This document shows, piece after piece, positions 36,972-46,044 of a stretch of DNA of 64,000 nucleotides. Location of the stretch: assembly GCF_017742835.1 (NCBI RefSeq), contig NZ_CP072392.1, positions 1,286 through 65,285 of the forward strand. Reading direction: 5' to 3'. Source of the DNA: Aquabacter sp. L1I39 (GTDB lineage Bacteria; Pseudomonadota; Alphaproteobacteria; Rhizobiales; Xanthobacteraceae). Below the pieces are notes generated by a model. The model searched no databases. It was not told the DNA's origin and worked only from the letters and a program-made list of their open reading frames with translations. The position numbers and the translations under genes are program-made. Numbering within the stretch: position 1 is the stretch's first letter; each line of letters starts with the position of its first letter.

Positions 36972-37274
36972 ATGTATGCTCTGAAGCACCGCGCCCCGGA
37001 CCCCAGTCCGATCGAAGCTGCCACCCAGCGGCTGCACGCCGCGCTGGACGCGCTGACCGCGGCGCTGGATCGGCGCAAGGACATGGATCGCCATCAGGAA
37101 GCCCTGCTGGCCCAGCTTCACGCCATGAGCAATGACCGCGCCCGGCTCGCCGCCGAGCTGGATGCTGCCCGCGAGGAGTCGCAAGCCCTCGGCGAAGTCG
37201 GCCAGGAGGTGGGCCGTCGGCTCGACGTGGCCATGGGCACCATCCGCGACGTGCTCGCCACCCACGGTGGATGA
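36972..37274 (+). CDS. DUF4164 coiled-coil protein
   Basis: A 100-residue protein, mostly one long amphipathic helix (about residues 15-80) with heptad-like Leu/Ala spacing. It matches DUF4164, which commonly precedes zapA in Hyphomicrobiales. Its stop overlaps the zapA start (ATGA), so it is coupled to that division gene and may assist FtsZ-ring assembly; the family has no confirmed role. Confidence 0.85.
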   Translation: MYALKHRAPDPSPIEAATQRLHAALDALTAALDRRKDMDRHQEALLAQLHAMSNDRARLAAELDAAREESQALGEVGQEVGRRLDVAMGTIRDVLATHGG

Positions 37275-37660
37275 ATATGGCCCAGGTGAGCGTCAACATT
37301 GCGGGCCGTCACTACCGGATGGCGTGTGACGAGGGTCAGGAAGAACACCTGATGCGCCTCGCCAAGGACATTGACAGCCGCATCGGCCAGTTGCGCACCG
37401 CCTTCGGGGAAATCGGCGACCAGCGGCTCACCGTCATGGCGGCGGTGACCATCGCTGACGAATTGTACGAAGCCCGTGCCCGCATCCGCGCGCTGGAGAG
37501 CGACCTGGAAGGCCAGCGCGATGCCCGCGCCTCCGCCCTCGCCCGCCTGGAAGCGGGCGAAGAGGCCGTCGCCCGCACCATCGACGAGGTGGCCGAACGC
37601 TTGGAACGCCTCGCCCGCGACATTTCCCCCGCGCCCGTCACCACCATCGGGATGGGCTGA
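37271..37660 (+). CDS. zapA: Cell division protein ZapA
   Basis: A 129-residue ZapA-like protein. It has the beta-strand start VSVNIAGRHYRMACDEGQEEHLMRLAKDI, then a coiled-coil C-terminal half (about 60-115). ZapA bundles FtsZ filaments at the division site. Two ATGs are possible (37271, overlapping DUF4164, and 37277, with GGTGG at six bases). It is followed by a candidate 6S RNA and fau, the conserved alphaproteobacterial order. Confidence 0.92.
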   Translation: MNMAQVSVNIAGRHYRMACDEGQEEHLMRLAKDIDSRIGQLRTAFGEIGDQRLTVMAAVTIADELYEARARIRALESDLEGQRDARASALARLEAGEEAVARTIDEVAERLERLARDISPAPVTTIGMG

Positions 37661-37699
37661 GCGCGGCACCCGCACCAGGCCTTCCCTTTGTCGGCCGGC

Positions 37700-37905
37700 A
37701 AATTGCGGGGACGTGACCTCCTCTCCCCTGGCGCGTCGGGCCATTCGCCCCTACATTGGTCTCAAGGCGGGGCTGTGGGGTTCGTTTTGGAGACTTTTCC
37801 CCGGGGCCTTATCGATCCTTAAGGGAGCTGTTCCTGACCTCGCCCCTGGGCTTGGACAAACGGCGCCCACCTACGTTGTAGGTTTCCCGGGATCGACCTC
37901 CGACG
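37700..37905 (+). ncRNA. ssrS: Candidate 6S RNA (ssrS)
   Basis: The zapA-fau gap of 291 bases is where 6S RNA lies in most proteobacteria. The DNA here has an extended hairpin layout. A terminal stem CCTTA...TAAGG (about 37807-37824), an internal GGGGC/GCCCC pairing (37769/37842 area) and a CCTACGTTGTAGG hairpin (37870-37882) downstream are visible. Coordinates are approximate. 6S RNA mimics an open promoter and sequesters sigma-70 RNA polymerase. The call rests on synteny and folding potential, not on a covariance match. Confidence 0.55.
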
Positions 37906-37951
37906 GCTTTTGCGGCTCCGCCCCATTCCTCCCCTTCGCGTCACCCGATCC

Positions 37952-38548
37952 ATGACCGCTTTGCCGCCCTCCGACGCCGCCGAAAAGGCGCGCCTGCGCA
38001 CAGAGGTGCTGAAGCGCCGGGCCGCCATGGGGGCGGATGCCCGCGCCACCGCTTCCGTCCTCGCCGCCGGCAACGCGCCCGCGCTCCTGGGTCCCGTGGC
38101 GGGGCGGATCGTGTCCCTGTTCGCGCCCTTCCGCGACGAGATCGACACTGCTCCCCTCGCCGCCGCCTTGTGGGAGGCCGGCGCCGAGGTGGCGCTGCCG
38201 GTGGTCGTGGACCGCGCCTCCCCCCTCCTCTTCCGCCGCTGGCGGCCGGGCGACGTGCTGGAACCGGTGGGCGCTTATCGCATCCCCACCCCCTCCGCCC
38301 TCCAGCCGGAAGTGGTGCCGCAAGACCTTATCGTGCCGCTGGCCGCCTTCGACCGTCGCGGCTACCGCATCGGCTATGGCGCCGGCCATTATGACCGGAC
38401 CTTGGCTCTGCTGCGGGCGCGTGGGCCGGTGCGGGCGTTCGGCCTTGCGTTCGCCTGCCAGGAAGTGGAGCAAGTTCCCGCCGAACCCCATGACGAGAGG
38501 GTGGACGGGATGATAACGGAAGAAGGCGTTTTCACCTGCGGCGAGTAG
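37952..38548 (+). CDS. fau: 5-formyltetrahydrofolate cyclo-ligase
   Basis: A 198-residue enzyme that converts 5-formyl-THF to 5,10-methenyl-THF with ATP. The ATP/folate-binding block RRGYRIGYGAGHYDRTL near residue 140 is diagnostic. The ATG at 37952 is at the family N-terminus; codons from 37910 are not. It follows the 6S RNA region and is one base from the next gene. Confidence 0.95.
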   Translation: MTALPPSDAAEKARLRTEVLKRRAAMGADARATASVLAAGNAPALLGPVAGRIVSLFAPFRDEIDTAPLAAALWEAGAEVALPVVVDRASPLLFRRWRPGDVLEPVGAYRIPTPSALQPEVVPQDLIVPLAAFDRRGYRIGYGAGHYDRTLALLRARGPVRAFGLAFACQEVEQVPAEPHDERVDGMITEEGVFTCGE

Positions 38549-38549
38549 C

Positions 38550-39374
38550 ATGCGCATTCTCTTCCTTGGCGACGTGGTCGGACGCCCCGGCCGCGAGGCC
38601 GTCACCGACCATCTGCCCGGCCTCGTTTCCGGCTGGAAGCTCGACCTCGTGGTGGTCAATGGCGAGAATGCCGCTGGCGGCTTCGGCATCACAGAGGCCA
38701 TATACGAGGATCTGCGTGCCGCCGGTGCCGATGCGGTGACGCTCGGCAACCACGCCTTCGACCAACGCGAAGCCCTGGTCTTCATTGAGCGGGTGGACCG
38801 ATTGGTGCGCCCCGCCAACTACCCCGCCGGAACGCCGGGACGGGGCGCGGTGCTGGTGGAGGCCAAGAACGGCGCTCGCGTGCTGGTGGCCAATGTCATG
38901 GGCCGCACCTTCATGGATCCCCTCGACGATCCTTTCGCCGCTGTGGACCGGCTGCTGGATGGGGCGGACCTGGGTCATATGGTGGATGCGGTGGTGGTGG
39001 ACTTCCACGCCGAGACCACTTCCGAGAAGCAGGCTTTCGGCTTCCATTGCGATGGCCGGGCGAGCCTGGTGGTGGGCACGCACACCCACGTGCCTACGGC
39101 CGACCATCGCATCCTCTCCGGCGGCACCGCCTTTCTCACCGATGTCGGCATGTGCGGAGCCTATGACGGCGTGATCGGCATGGACAAGGAGGAGCCGCTG
39201 CGCCGCTTCACCCGCAAGATCGGTGCCGGCCGGTTCGAGCCCGCCGCGGGACCGGCCACCCTCGCGGGCGTGGCGGTGGAGACGGACAATGCCACCGGCC
39301 TTGCCGTGAAGGTGGCCCCCGTGCGCATCGGTGGATCGCTCAGCCCCGCGCGCCCGGACTTCTGGGAGAGTTGA
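38550..39374 (+). CDS. TIGR00282 family metallophosphoesterase (YmdB-like)
   Basis: A 274-residue phosphoesterase with metal ligands in FLGDVVG (N-terminus), NGENAAGG, LGNHAFD and GTHTHVPTADH. Bacillus YmdB hydrolyses 2',3'-cAMP and affects development. It is one base after the fau stop, so the two are co-transcribed. The pairing with zapA-6S-fau and yebC is typical for alphaproteobacteria. Confidence 0.92.
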   Translation: MRILFLGDVVGRPGREAVTDHLPGLVSGWKLDLVVVNGENAAGGFGITEAIYEDLRAAGADAVTLGNHAFDQREALVFIERVDRLVRPANYPAGTPGRGAVLVEAKNGARVLVANVMGRTFMDPLDDPFAAVDRLLDGADLGHMVDAVVVDFHAETTSEKQAFGFHCDGRASLVVGTHTHVPTADHRILSGGTAFLTDVGMCGAYDGVIGMDKEEPLRRFTRKIGAGRFEPAAGPATLAGVAVETDNATGLAVKVAPVRIGGSLSPARPDFWES

Positions 39375-39585
39375 GGCGCCTTGGTGCGCCGACAAAAGGG
39401 CAAGCAGGGCTTCCTTGCCCTTTCCCCGCCCGCCGCCCTATAAGGCGCCACGGACGCTGACCGGGCCGCGCGGGGCAATCCCCCTGGCCCCTTGGCCCCG
39501 AGCGAGCATGCAACACCAACAGGCCGGCCCGGGCGGCGCCGCATGAGGCGGTGCGCGGGGCCGCCCCAAAAACCCGGAGGCGGCC

Positions 39586-40332
39586 ATGGCCGGACATTCC
39601 CAATTTAAGAACATCATGCACCGCAAGGGGCGGCAGGACGCGGTGCGCTCCAAGCTGTTCTCCAAGCTGGCGCGCGAAATCACCGTCTCCGCCAAGATGG
39701 GCCTGCCCGATCCCAACATGAACGCGCGCCTGCGCGCCGCCATCCTCGCGGCCCGGGCGGAAAACATGCCCAAGGACAATATCGAGCGCGCCATCAAGAA
39801 GGCCTCGGGCGCCGACACCGAGAATTACGAAGAGATCCGCTATGAGGGCTACGGCCCCGGCGGCGTTGCCGTGATCGTGGAAGCGCTGACCGATAACCGC
39901 AACCGCACGGCGGGCGAGGTGCGCTCCTATTTCACCAAGTCCGGCGGCAACCTCGCCGAGACGGGCGCCGTGTCCTTCATGTTCGATCGCGTCGGCCTGA
40001 TCGAATATGCGGCCAACAAGGCGAGCGAGGACGCCATCATGGAAGCCGCCATCGATGCGGGGGCGGACGACGTCTCTTCCTCCGAGGACGGCCATGAGGT
40101 GGTGTGCGCCGCCGATGCGCTCGCCGAGGTGCAGCGGGCGCTGGAAGCCAAGTTCGGAGAGCCCAGCAAGGCCCGCCTGGTGTGGAAGCCGCAGAATACC
40201 GTCGCCGTGGATGACGAGACCGCCGAGAAGCTGCTGCGCCTCATCGAGAATCTCGAAGACAATGACGACGTGCAGAACGTGACCGCCAATTTCGAAATGT
40301 CCGAAGCCATCCTGGCCAAGATGAGCGACTGA
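39586..40332 (+). CDS. yebC: YebC/PmpR family protein
   Basis: A 248-residue three-domain protein of the YebC/TACO1 family. The N-terminus [18 protein letters not shown] and the blocks [27 protein letters not shown] and [13 protein letters not shown] are diagnostic. Older work assigns DNA-binding regulation; newer work assigns translation of difficult sequences. CCGGAGGCGGCC precedes the ATG. Confidence 0.96.
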   Translation: MAGHSQFKNIMHRKGRQDAVRSKLFSKLAREITVSAKMGLPDPNMNARLRAAILAARAENMPKDNIERAIKKASGADTENYEEIRYEGYGPGGVAVIVEALTDNRNRTAGEVRSYFTKSGGNLAETGAVSFMFDRVGLIEYAANKASEDAIMEAAIDAGADDVSSSEDGHEVVCAADALAEVQRALEAKFGEPSKARLVWKPQNTVAVDDETAEKLLRLIENLEDNDDVQNVTANFEMSEAILAKMSD

Positions 40333-40386
40333 GGAGAGGAGAGGCGGCGCGCGTCTGAACGCCCGCCTCTTTCCCGCCGACCGCGC

Positions 40387-40429
40387 CAAAAGAAAAGGCC
40401 GCCGGTTCGCCCGGCGGCCTTTTCTTTTG
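40387..40429. terminator. Strong bidirectional terminator after yebC
   Basis: A 19-bp near-perfect stem, CAAAAGAAAAGGCCGCCGG paired with its complement ending at 40429, closes on TTCG. The A-run on one side and T-run on the other make it work on both strands, for yebC (plus) and the MerR gene (minus). Confidence 0.95.
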
Positions 40430-40552
40430 CGGTGTCCGCTGCAGCAGGACCCGCCCCCTCTTTGAATGGTCATCGCAGCCCGGGGCGGATGTCCGTCCTC
40501 GACCACGACCAATCCTGACTCCGGTCGGGCCGAGCCCCGCCCGGCCGGCCGA

Positions 40553-40981
40553 TCACGCCGCCGCCAGACGCTCGGCGGTTTCCTGCAGTTCGGCAATGGC
40601 CGCGTCGATTTCCTGGCGCTGGCGCTGGAGCTGGGTGAGCTGGGAAAGGCACCGCTCACGGGTCAGGGCGAGACCCCGGCCACCGGCGGTTTTCTCGTGG
40701 GCCGCCACCAGTGAGCGGATTTCGGCGAGAGTGAATCCGAGGCGCTTGCCCTTCAGGATCACGGTGAGCCGGTCACGGTCGGCGGCGGAATAGAGGCGGG
40801 CGAGACCCTCCCGGCGGGGAGAGAGGAGGCCCTTATCCTCGTAAAAGCGCAGCGCACGCAGGGTGACACCGAAGTCACGGGCGAGGTCACCGATGGTGTA
40901 CACCTCTTCGCCGAGCGGACCACGTTCGTGGCTCTCGGCCCGGATCGACCGGTCGCGCACCGGGAAAGCGTTCAATTCCAT
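40553..40981 (-). CDS. MerR family transcriptional regulator
   Basis: A 142-residue MerR protein. The winged helix covers residues ~28-95 (YTIGDLARDFGVTLRALRFYEDKGLLSPRREG) and is followed by a coiled-coil dimerisation helix (LTQLQRQRQEIDAAIAELQETAERL). The effector-binding end is short and has only one Cys (RERCLSQL), so a MerR-type metal sensor is unlikely. It resembles regulators of branched-chain or acyl-CoA catabolism. The start at 40981 leaves a 27-residue N-terminal extension. An 11-base palindrome GTAACGGTTAC (41172-41182) lies upstream. Confidence 0.9.
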   Translation of the reverse strand: MELNAFPVRDRSIRAESHERGPLGEEVYTIGDLARDFGVTLRALRFYEDKGLLSPRREGLARLYSAADRDRLTVILKGKRLGFTLAEIRSLVAAHEKTAGGRGLALTRERCLSQLTQLQRQRQEIDAAIAELQETAERLAAA

Positions 40982-41335
40982 CCGCACTCTCCTGAGAGGG
41001 CTGGTGAGCCTGTGGCCCACCGGGGGATTGTCAAACACGAGGGATGTCACGACCCGGGAGGTATCGCTGCCACTCGCCACGCCTCGCGGCACGCCGGCCG
41101 CCTGACGCAGTGACAGGAGTTAGGCACAAAGTTGCGGTTGGGGGAGAAGGTTGCAGGCTCCCTTAGGGAAAGTAACGGTTACCTAGCTCTGCGCACGGGC
41201 GCGGAAAGTGTTGAGAACGCTGAAACAGGCCCGTCGGAGCCGCACGGTTAACGGGGCGTTTACCAAACCGGATGAAAACTCACTTATCGATTCTCGGCGG
41301 CAGACATCCGCCTTGTTCCGGGTGAGGAAGCGGCC
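40982..41335. other. Divergent intergenic region with a short palindrome
   Basis: These 354 bases lie between the MerR gene (minus) and the SEL1 protein gene (plus). No coding sequence was recognised. The 11-base GTAACGGTTAC palindrome (41172-41182) is a candidate site for the MerR protein. AT-richer DNA at 41250-41300 probably holds the plus-strand promoter. Confidence 0.45.
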
Positions 41336-43570
41336 ATGGAACTCGCACGCACGGCCCCGCAGGATGACATCCACCGCGACGAGCCACCCGTGAAGCTGGC
41401 CCCGGCGGATCTGATTCATGAGAGCCCGGCTCAGCCCGTGCCGTTCGCGCGGGGCGCCCTCGACAAGCTGCGCCAGGATGTCTTCCAGATGCGCCAGCGC
41501 ATGCGCGAAGACGCCGCCGCCAGGGCAGCGGGGGCTTCTGCTTCCGATGTCGCTCCGCCCCAGACGCAACCCAACCCTGCGGGGCAGGCCCAAGGTTGGG
41601 CGGTGGCCGAGCGCCTCGCCGCGGAACTGGACGCGGTGCGCGCGGACTTGGCTTTGCTGCGCGCCTCTGACCGCTCCGAGGCCCTGGCCGGGGCCATCGA
41701 CGCGCTCGGGCGGAAGATCGACCTCATCAATGCCAAGGCCATGGACCCGGCGGCCCTCGCCCGGCTGGAACATCAGACGGGAGAACTGAGGCTCGCGGTT
41801 TCCGACGCTGTGGCGCGGGCCAATGCCCAGTCCCTGACAACCGAGAGCGTCCAGGCCGCTGCGGTTGAGGCCGCAAGGGCTGTGGCGCGGGAGGAAGCCG
41901 CCCGCAACCGCCCAGATGGGGATGACGCGGCGCTGCATGATCGCCTGCACGCTTTGGCCGAGCACCTGTCCCAGCTTTCCGCGGACGGCGGCCTGGGGCA
42001 GTTGGGGGCTCAGGTGGGTCTCCTGGTGGAGCGCCTCGATTCCGGGGCGCTCATGGATGCCGAGGCCCTGGGATCGCTGGTGGACGTGATCGAGCACCAC
42101 ATGGTGACGCTGACGGAGCGGGTGGTGGACACCCATCAACGCCTCGCGCGCCTCGATCATATCGAGGGGGCCCTCGAGCGGCTGGGAGAAGAAATGGCGT
42201 GCCTGCGCTATGCCTCGGCGCAGATTTCAACCGAGGCCGTGCAGGCCGTGGCGCTGCGCCTCTCCGCGCGCGACGACGCGCCGGCACTCATCGGCCTGAA
42301 GCGTAGCCTGGCGGCGCTGGAAGCCCGGCAGATCGAGTTCGAGAGCCGCACCGAGGACCTGCTGGTGCGGGAGCTTGAACTGGGGCTGAAGGAACTTGTG
42401 GACGTGCAGGTGGTGCGTTCCGATACCACCACCTCCCCGCACATCTCTCGCGGCCGGGAGGCGATCACACCCGAAGCGACCGGACCGCAGGCGGAAGGTC
42501 CATCCCGCTCCTGGCCCTTGCCCGTGGCGCCGGAGGTCATGCCTCCCGATGCCCGCGGTCCGTCCGGCCGTCTGGAGCGCACTCCGGCCTTCAACCTGGA
42601 CCGCCGCGTGTTCGAGGTAGCCCTGGGCGATCCCATCGCGGAAGCCCAGGACGCGCCGTCCATCGACTGGGTGGCCGCTGTCGAGCGGGCGGAAGTCATC
42701 GAATCCCGGCAGAAGCCGCGCAAGCGGAAGCTGACCCGATTCGCCCTGTTCGGTCGTGCCGCCATGGTGGTGGTCGTGCTTGCGGTGGGCGGTGTGGCCG
42801 TGCTTCAGATCCTGGGTGCAAACCCGCTGCAGGCGGGCATGGCCGCGCGCGGAAAGGTTGCGGCCAATCCCGCCGACGCCCCCCCTCCGGTCGCCGCCCC
42901 GGATCTGTCCCGCCTGCCCGCGGCCGTAGGCCCAGGTCCCTTGCGAACCGCGGCGGAAGCTGGGGACGCGGACGCTGCCTATGAGGTGGGTCTGCGTTAT
43001 GCCGAAGGCAAAGGTGTCCCGGCAAATCCGCAATCGGCGGTGAAGTGGCTCACCCTCGCCACCGCCAAGGGCTCTGTGCCGGCCGCCTACCGGCTGGCGC
43101 TGATCCAGGAAAACAGCCTGCGCAACCTTCAGGAGGCCAAGCGGCTTTATGAATGGGCTGCCGGCAAGGGCAATGTGGCCGCCATGCATGCGCTGGGGGT
43201 CATGGCTTCGGGAGGCGTTGAGGGCAAGGCCGACTGGAGCGAGGCTGTCACCTGGTTCCGCAAGGCCGCCGAACTGGGCTTCCGGGATTCCCAGCACAAT
43301 CTTGGCGTCATCTATGCCCGCGGTTTTGCCGGCCAGACCGACCTGCCGCAAGCCTATAAGTGGTTCACGGTGGCCGCCGGCCAGGGCGACACCGACAGCG
43401 CCCGCAAGCGGGACGAGGCGGGCGCCCGGCTCGATCCCACCATCGCCGCCAAGGCCAAGGCGGCGGCGGCAACCTTCGTTCCGGCCGCCCCCAACCGGCA
43501 GGCCAATTCCGTGGTGCTCCGCCCGGAATGGGCGGGTGCCGACGAGGTCCGCCCCTCCGCCGCGAGCTGA
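41336..43570 (+). CDS. Coiled-coil / TM / SEL1-repeat protein (PodJ-like layout)
   Basis: A 744-residue protein. Residues 1-360 are mostly helical coiled coil (DALGRKIDLIN..., RLAALEARQIEFESRTEDLL), 361-460 are Pro-rich and likely disordered, a single membrane helix is near 467-490 (FALFGRAAMVVVVLAVGGVAVLQILG), and the last ~220 residues hold SEL1 repeats (YEVGLRYAEGKGVPANPQ..., NLGVIYARG). A cytoplasmic coiled coil with periplasmic SEL1 repeats is the layout of the polarity factor PodJ. Sequence identity is not assured. A hairpin terminator follows at 43628-43661. Confidence 0.8.
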   Translation: MELARTAPQDDIHRDEPPVKLAPADLIHESPAQPVPFARGALDKLRQDVFQMRQRMREDAAARAAGASASDVAPPQTQPNPAGQAQGWAVAERLAAELDAVRADLALLRASDRSEALAGAIDALGRKIDLINAKAMDPAALARLEHQTGELRLAVSDAVARANAQSLTTESVQAAAVEAARAVAREEAARNRPDGDDAALHDRLHALAEHLSQLSADGGLGQLGAQVGLLVERLDSGALMDAEALGSLVDVIEHHMVTLTERVVDTHQRLARLDHIEGALERLGEEMACLRYASAQISTEAVQAVALRLSARDDAPALIGLKRSLAALEARQIEFESRTEDLLVRELELGLKELVDVQVVRSDTTTSPHISRGREAITPEATGPQAEGPSRSWPLPVAPEVMPPDARGPSGRLERTPAFNLDRRVFEVALGDPIAEAQDAPSIDWVAAVERAEVIESRQKPRKRKLTRFALFGRAAMVVVVLAVGGVAVLQILGANPLQAGMAARGKVAANPADAPPPVAAPDLSRLPAAVGPGPLRTAAEAGDADAAYEVGLRYAEGKGVPANPQSAVKWLTLATAKGSVPAAYRLALIQENSLRNLQEAKRLYEWAAGKGNVAAMHALGVMASGGVEGKADWSEAVTWFRKAAELGFRDSQHNLGVIYARGFAGQTDLPQAYKWFTVAAGQGDTDSARKRDEAGARLDPTIAAKAKAAAATFVPAAPNRQANSVVLRPEWAGADEVRPSAAS

Positions 43571-43627
43571 CATGGTCTCATAAGGACGTCCCCAAGGGAC
43601 GCCGCCCTCCCCGCCTGGAGGACAGGA

Positions 43628-43661
43628 GACGGCCCCGCCTTGACGGGGCCGTCTTCCGTTT
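43628..43661 (+). terminator. Terminator after the SEL1 protein
   Basis: GACGGCCCCG (43628-43637) pairs perfectly with CGGGGCCGTC (43644-43653) around a 6-base loop, followed by TTCCGTTT. The opposing GNAT gene ends 17 bases further on. Confidence 0.85.
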
Positions 43662-43677
43662 GGGCGAACCCGAGGCC

Positions 43678-44283
43678 TCAGGCCGCCTTCGGCGTGGGCA
43701 GGAACAGATCCAGCATGACACCGGTCGCCCGACGCTGGACCTGGAACAGGGTACCAGCCATGCCGCGCACGTCGGCGGTGGCTTCCTGGGCCAGGGAGAC
43801 CGCGGTGGCGAAAGGCGCAGTCAGTTCCGCCTGCACTTCGTCATGCTCGAAAGACAGGTCGGCGTCGAATTTGCGCACGATCTGCTGCATACGGCGATTG
43901 TGGGCAAGGCAGCTTAGGTGCAGGCGGCGGATGCCACGATTGCGGGCGGCGAGGATCGACCGCTCTAGCAGCTGAGTTCCAAGGCCGAGATTCTGAAATG
44001 CGCTCTCGACACTGAAGGCCATTTCCGCGCCCTCGGCCATGATCTCCGAATCCGGGTAGAGCTCGGCGGCGGCGCGCAGGGCGCCATCTACAAAGGCACC
44101 ATGGATAAGGGAGCCGGACCGAAACACACGGGCCGCGTAATGGTCGATGAACTCATCGGACACCGCCGAGCAGAAGCGGCTGCGGCGGCTTTCAGGATCG
44201 AGCCGCAGGAGATGGTCGCGCAGCACCTGCTGCTCTCCGGGCCAGAGTTTGCGAATGATACCCGGTGCCACGGCTTCGCTCAT
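43678..44283 (-). CDS. GNAT family N-acetyltransferase
   Basis: A 201-residue GNAT protein. Motif A for CoA is FQNLGLGTQLLERSILAARNRGI near residue 105; N-terminal strands and a DLFLPTP end are visible. It resembles the small GNAT proteins often near acetate/aminoacid-starvation genes, but no substrate can be named. It is a single gene; the region upstream has no recognised promoter. Confidence 0.85.
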   Translation of the reverse strand: MSEAVAPGIIRKLWPGEQQVLRDHLLRLDPESRRSRFCSAVSDEFIDHYAARVFRSGSLIHGAFVDGALRAAAELYPDSEIMAEGAEMAFSVESAFQNLGLGTQLLERSILAARNRGIRRLHLSCLAHNRRMQQIVRKFDADLSFEHDEVQAELTAPFATAVSLAQEATADVRGMAGTLFQVQRRATGVMLDLFLPTPKAA

Positions 44284-44630
44284 GGCTCAACTCCGTTCGG
44301 CGACGTGACGAACTCTCCTCCCTTGTGTGGTCTCGAGGGGTGGGGACCGGCGCCGAACCTGTCCTTTCCGCCTTCTTGGCCGAACCGTCCTGGCACACTC
44401 CACAAGGAGACAGGATGGACGGCGGCGCGGACCTTTAAGGTGCAGGCCCGGGACGGCGGAAATGAGGTGCACCGCACAAAAGGTCAAGGCGACTGACCTT
44501 TCAAATTGCATCCATTGTGGAAGCCAGGGCACCTGTCACAGCGCAATCACTTGTCGACAAAGGCATTATTAGCGTCATGCTTCCGTCGCATGCCTGCTGC
44601 GCTGCAGCATCAGAGCGGACCTTCGACCAC
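44284..44630. other. Gene-free region with one inverted repeat
   Basis: No gene was recognised in these 347 bases between the GNAT start and the glycerate kinase stop. A perfect 8-bp inverted repeat AAAGGTCA (44479-44486) / TGACCTTT (44494-44501) has a 7-base spacer and may be an operator or short stem. Open frames here are short and low-complexity. Confidence 0.45.
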
Positions 44631-45908
44631 CTATCGGACGAGGATGGCGCGGAAGTCGTTTACATTGGTGAGGGTCGGCCCCGTAGTCACCAGTCGGTCG
44701 AGGGAGGCGAAGAAGCTGTAGCCGTCATTGTTCAGAAGCATCTGCGCGGGGCTGAGGCCCGCCGCCTCGGCCTCCGTCAGAATGGAGGCGTCGAACCAGG
44801 CGCCGGCGGAATCCTCCGTGCCGTCGATGCCATCGGTATCGCAGGCAATGGCAGAAATCCCCTTCGCGCCCTTCAGCGACAAGGCCAACGCCAGCAGGAA
44901 TTCCACATTGCGCCCGCCACGGCCATGGCCACGTACCGTCACCGTAGTCTCGCCTCCGGAGAGCAGCACGCCGGGCGTTTTCAGGGGCACGTCATGGAGG
45001 CTCGCGCAGCGGGCGATGCCGGCAAACACATGGGCGGCCTCGCGCGCCTCGCCCTCGATCGCATCGCCCAGGATCAGCGACTTCAGGCCCAGTTCGGTTG
45101 CCCGCTTCTCCGCCGCCCGCAACGCCATCAGCGGCGTCGCGATCATGTGCACCACCTGATCCGGCGGCGTATCGCCTGACACGGTGTTCGAGCGGATGAC
45201 GGCTTCCAGAGCCGGTGTCACCTCCACGCGCCAGGCGCGCATGAGGCTGAGCACCTCGTCCGGATCGGAAGCCTCGGGAATGGTGGGACCCGAGCCGATG
45301 GCGGCGGGGTCGTCGCCGGGCACGTCGGAAATAAGGTAGGTCACCGCCCGCGCCGGAGCGATGGCGGCGGCGAGCCGCCCGCCCTTGATGGCGGAGACCG
45401 CCTTGCGCACCTTGTTCATGACGCCGATGGGCGCGCCCGACTTCAGCAGCGCCTTGTTCAGCGCCTGCTTGTCGGCGAGCGTCAGGCCCCCGGCCGGCAA
45501 GGTCAGGAGGGAGGAGGCCCCGCCCGACATGAGGCAGATCACCAGATCTTTGGGCCCCGCCGAGCGGGCGATGTCAAGGATGCGGCGGGCGGCGTCCAGC
45601 CCGGCCTCGTCCGGCACCGGATGGGCCGCTTCCACCACCGCGATGGATCGGGTGGGGCAGGCATGGCCGTAGCGGGTGACGATGAGCCCCTCGCAGGGGT
45701 GCGGCCAGGACTCTTCGAACGCCTGCGCCATCAAGGCCGAGGCCTTGCCGGCGCCGATGACGATGGTGCGCCCGCCAGGTCCGGGCGGTTCTGGAAGCAG
45801 ACCCTCGAACTTGCCGTGCGGCAAGGCGGCACCGAGGGCCGCATCATAGAGGGAGCGCAGGATCTGCGCGTCGGTCAGCGTCTCGAACTCCGCGGCCGGC
45901 ATGGACAT
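44631..45908 (-). CDS. Glycerate 2-kinase (MOFRL family, TtuD/GckA-like)
   Basis: A 425-residue DUF4147/MOFRL protein. Blocks GGRTIVIGAGKASALMAQAFE near residue 47, CLMSGGASSLLTLP, and GGRNVEFLLALALSL ... AIACDTDGIDGTEDSAGAW (MOFRL domain) are all present. It phosphorylates D-glycerate with ATP, feeding the serine cycle or glyoxylate/tartrate catabolism. Older annotations call it hydroxypyruvate reductase. It is separate from the next operon (136-base gap to the LysR gene stop). Confidence 0.93.
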   Translation of the reverse strand: MSMPAAEFETLTDAQILRSLYDAALGAALPHGKFEGLLPEPPGPGGRTIVIGAGKASALMAQAFEESWPHPCEGLIVTRYGHACPTRSIAVVEAAHPVPDEAGLDAARRILDIARSAGPKDLVICLMSGGASSLLTLPAGGLTLADKQALNKALLKSGAPIGVMNKVRKAVSAIKGGRLAAAIAPARAVTYLISDVPGDDPAAIGSGPTIPEASDPDEVLSLMRAWRVEVTPALEAVIRSNTVSGDTPPDQVVHMIATPLMALRAAEKRATELGLKSLILGDAIEGEAREAAHVFAGIARCASLHDVPLKTPGVLLSGGETTVTVRGHGRGGRNVEFLLALALSLKGAKGISAIACDTDGIDGTEDSAGAWFDASILTEAEAAGLSPAQMLLNNDGYSFFASLDRLVTTGPTLTNVNDFRAILVR

Positions 45909-46044
45909 GCCCTGTCTCCCTCACGGCGTCCCGAACCCTGAGGGCGTCTGGGATTCATTATTTCAGGGAGTGGTACCTCCACCGTGGCCCGCGATCAATG
46001 GCTTCGGGCGCGTTTTGGCGGAAGGGTGATGGCGAGGTGCACCC

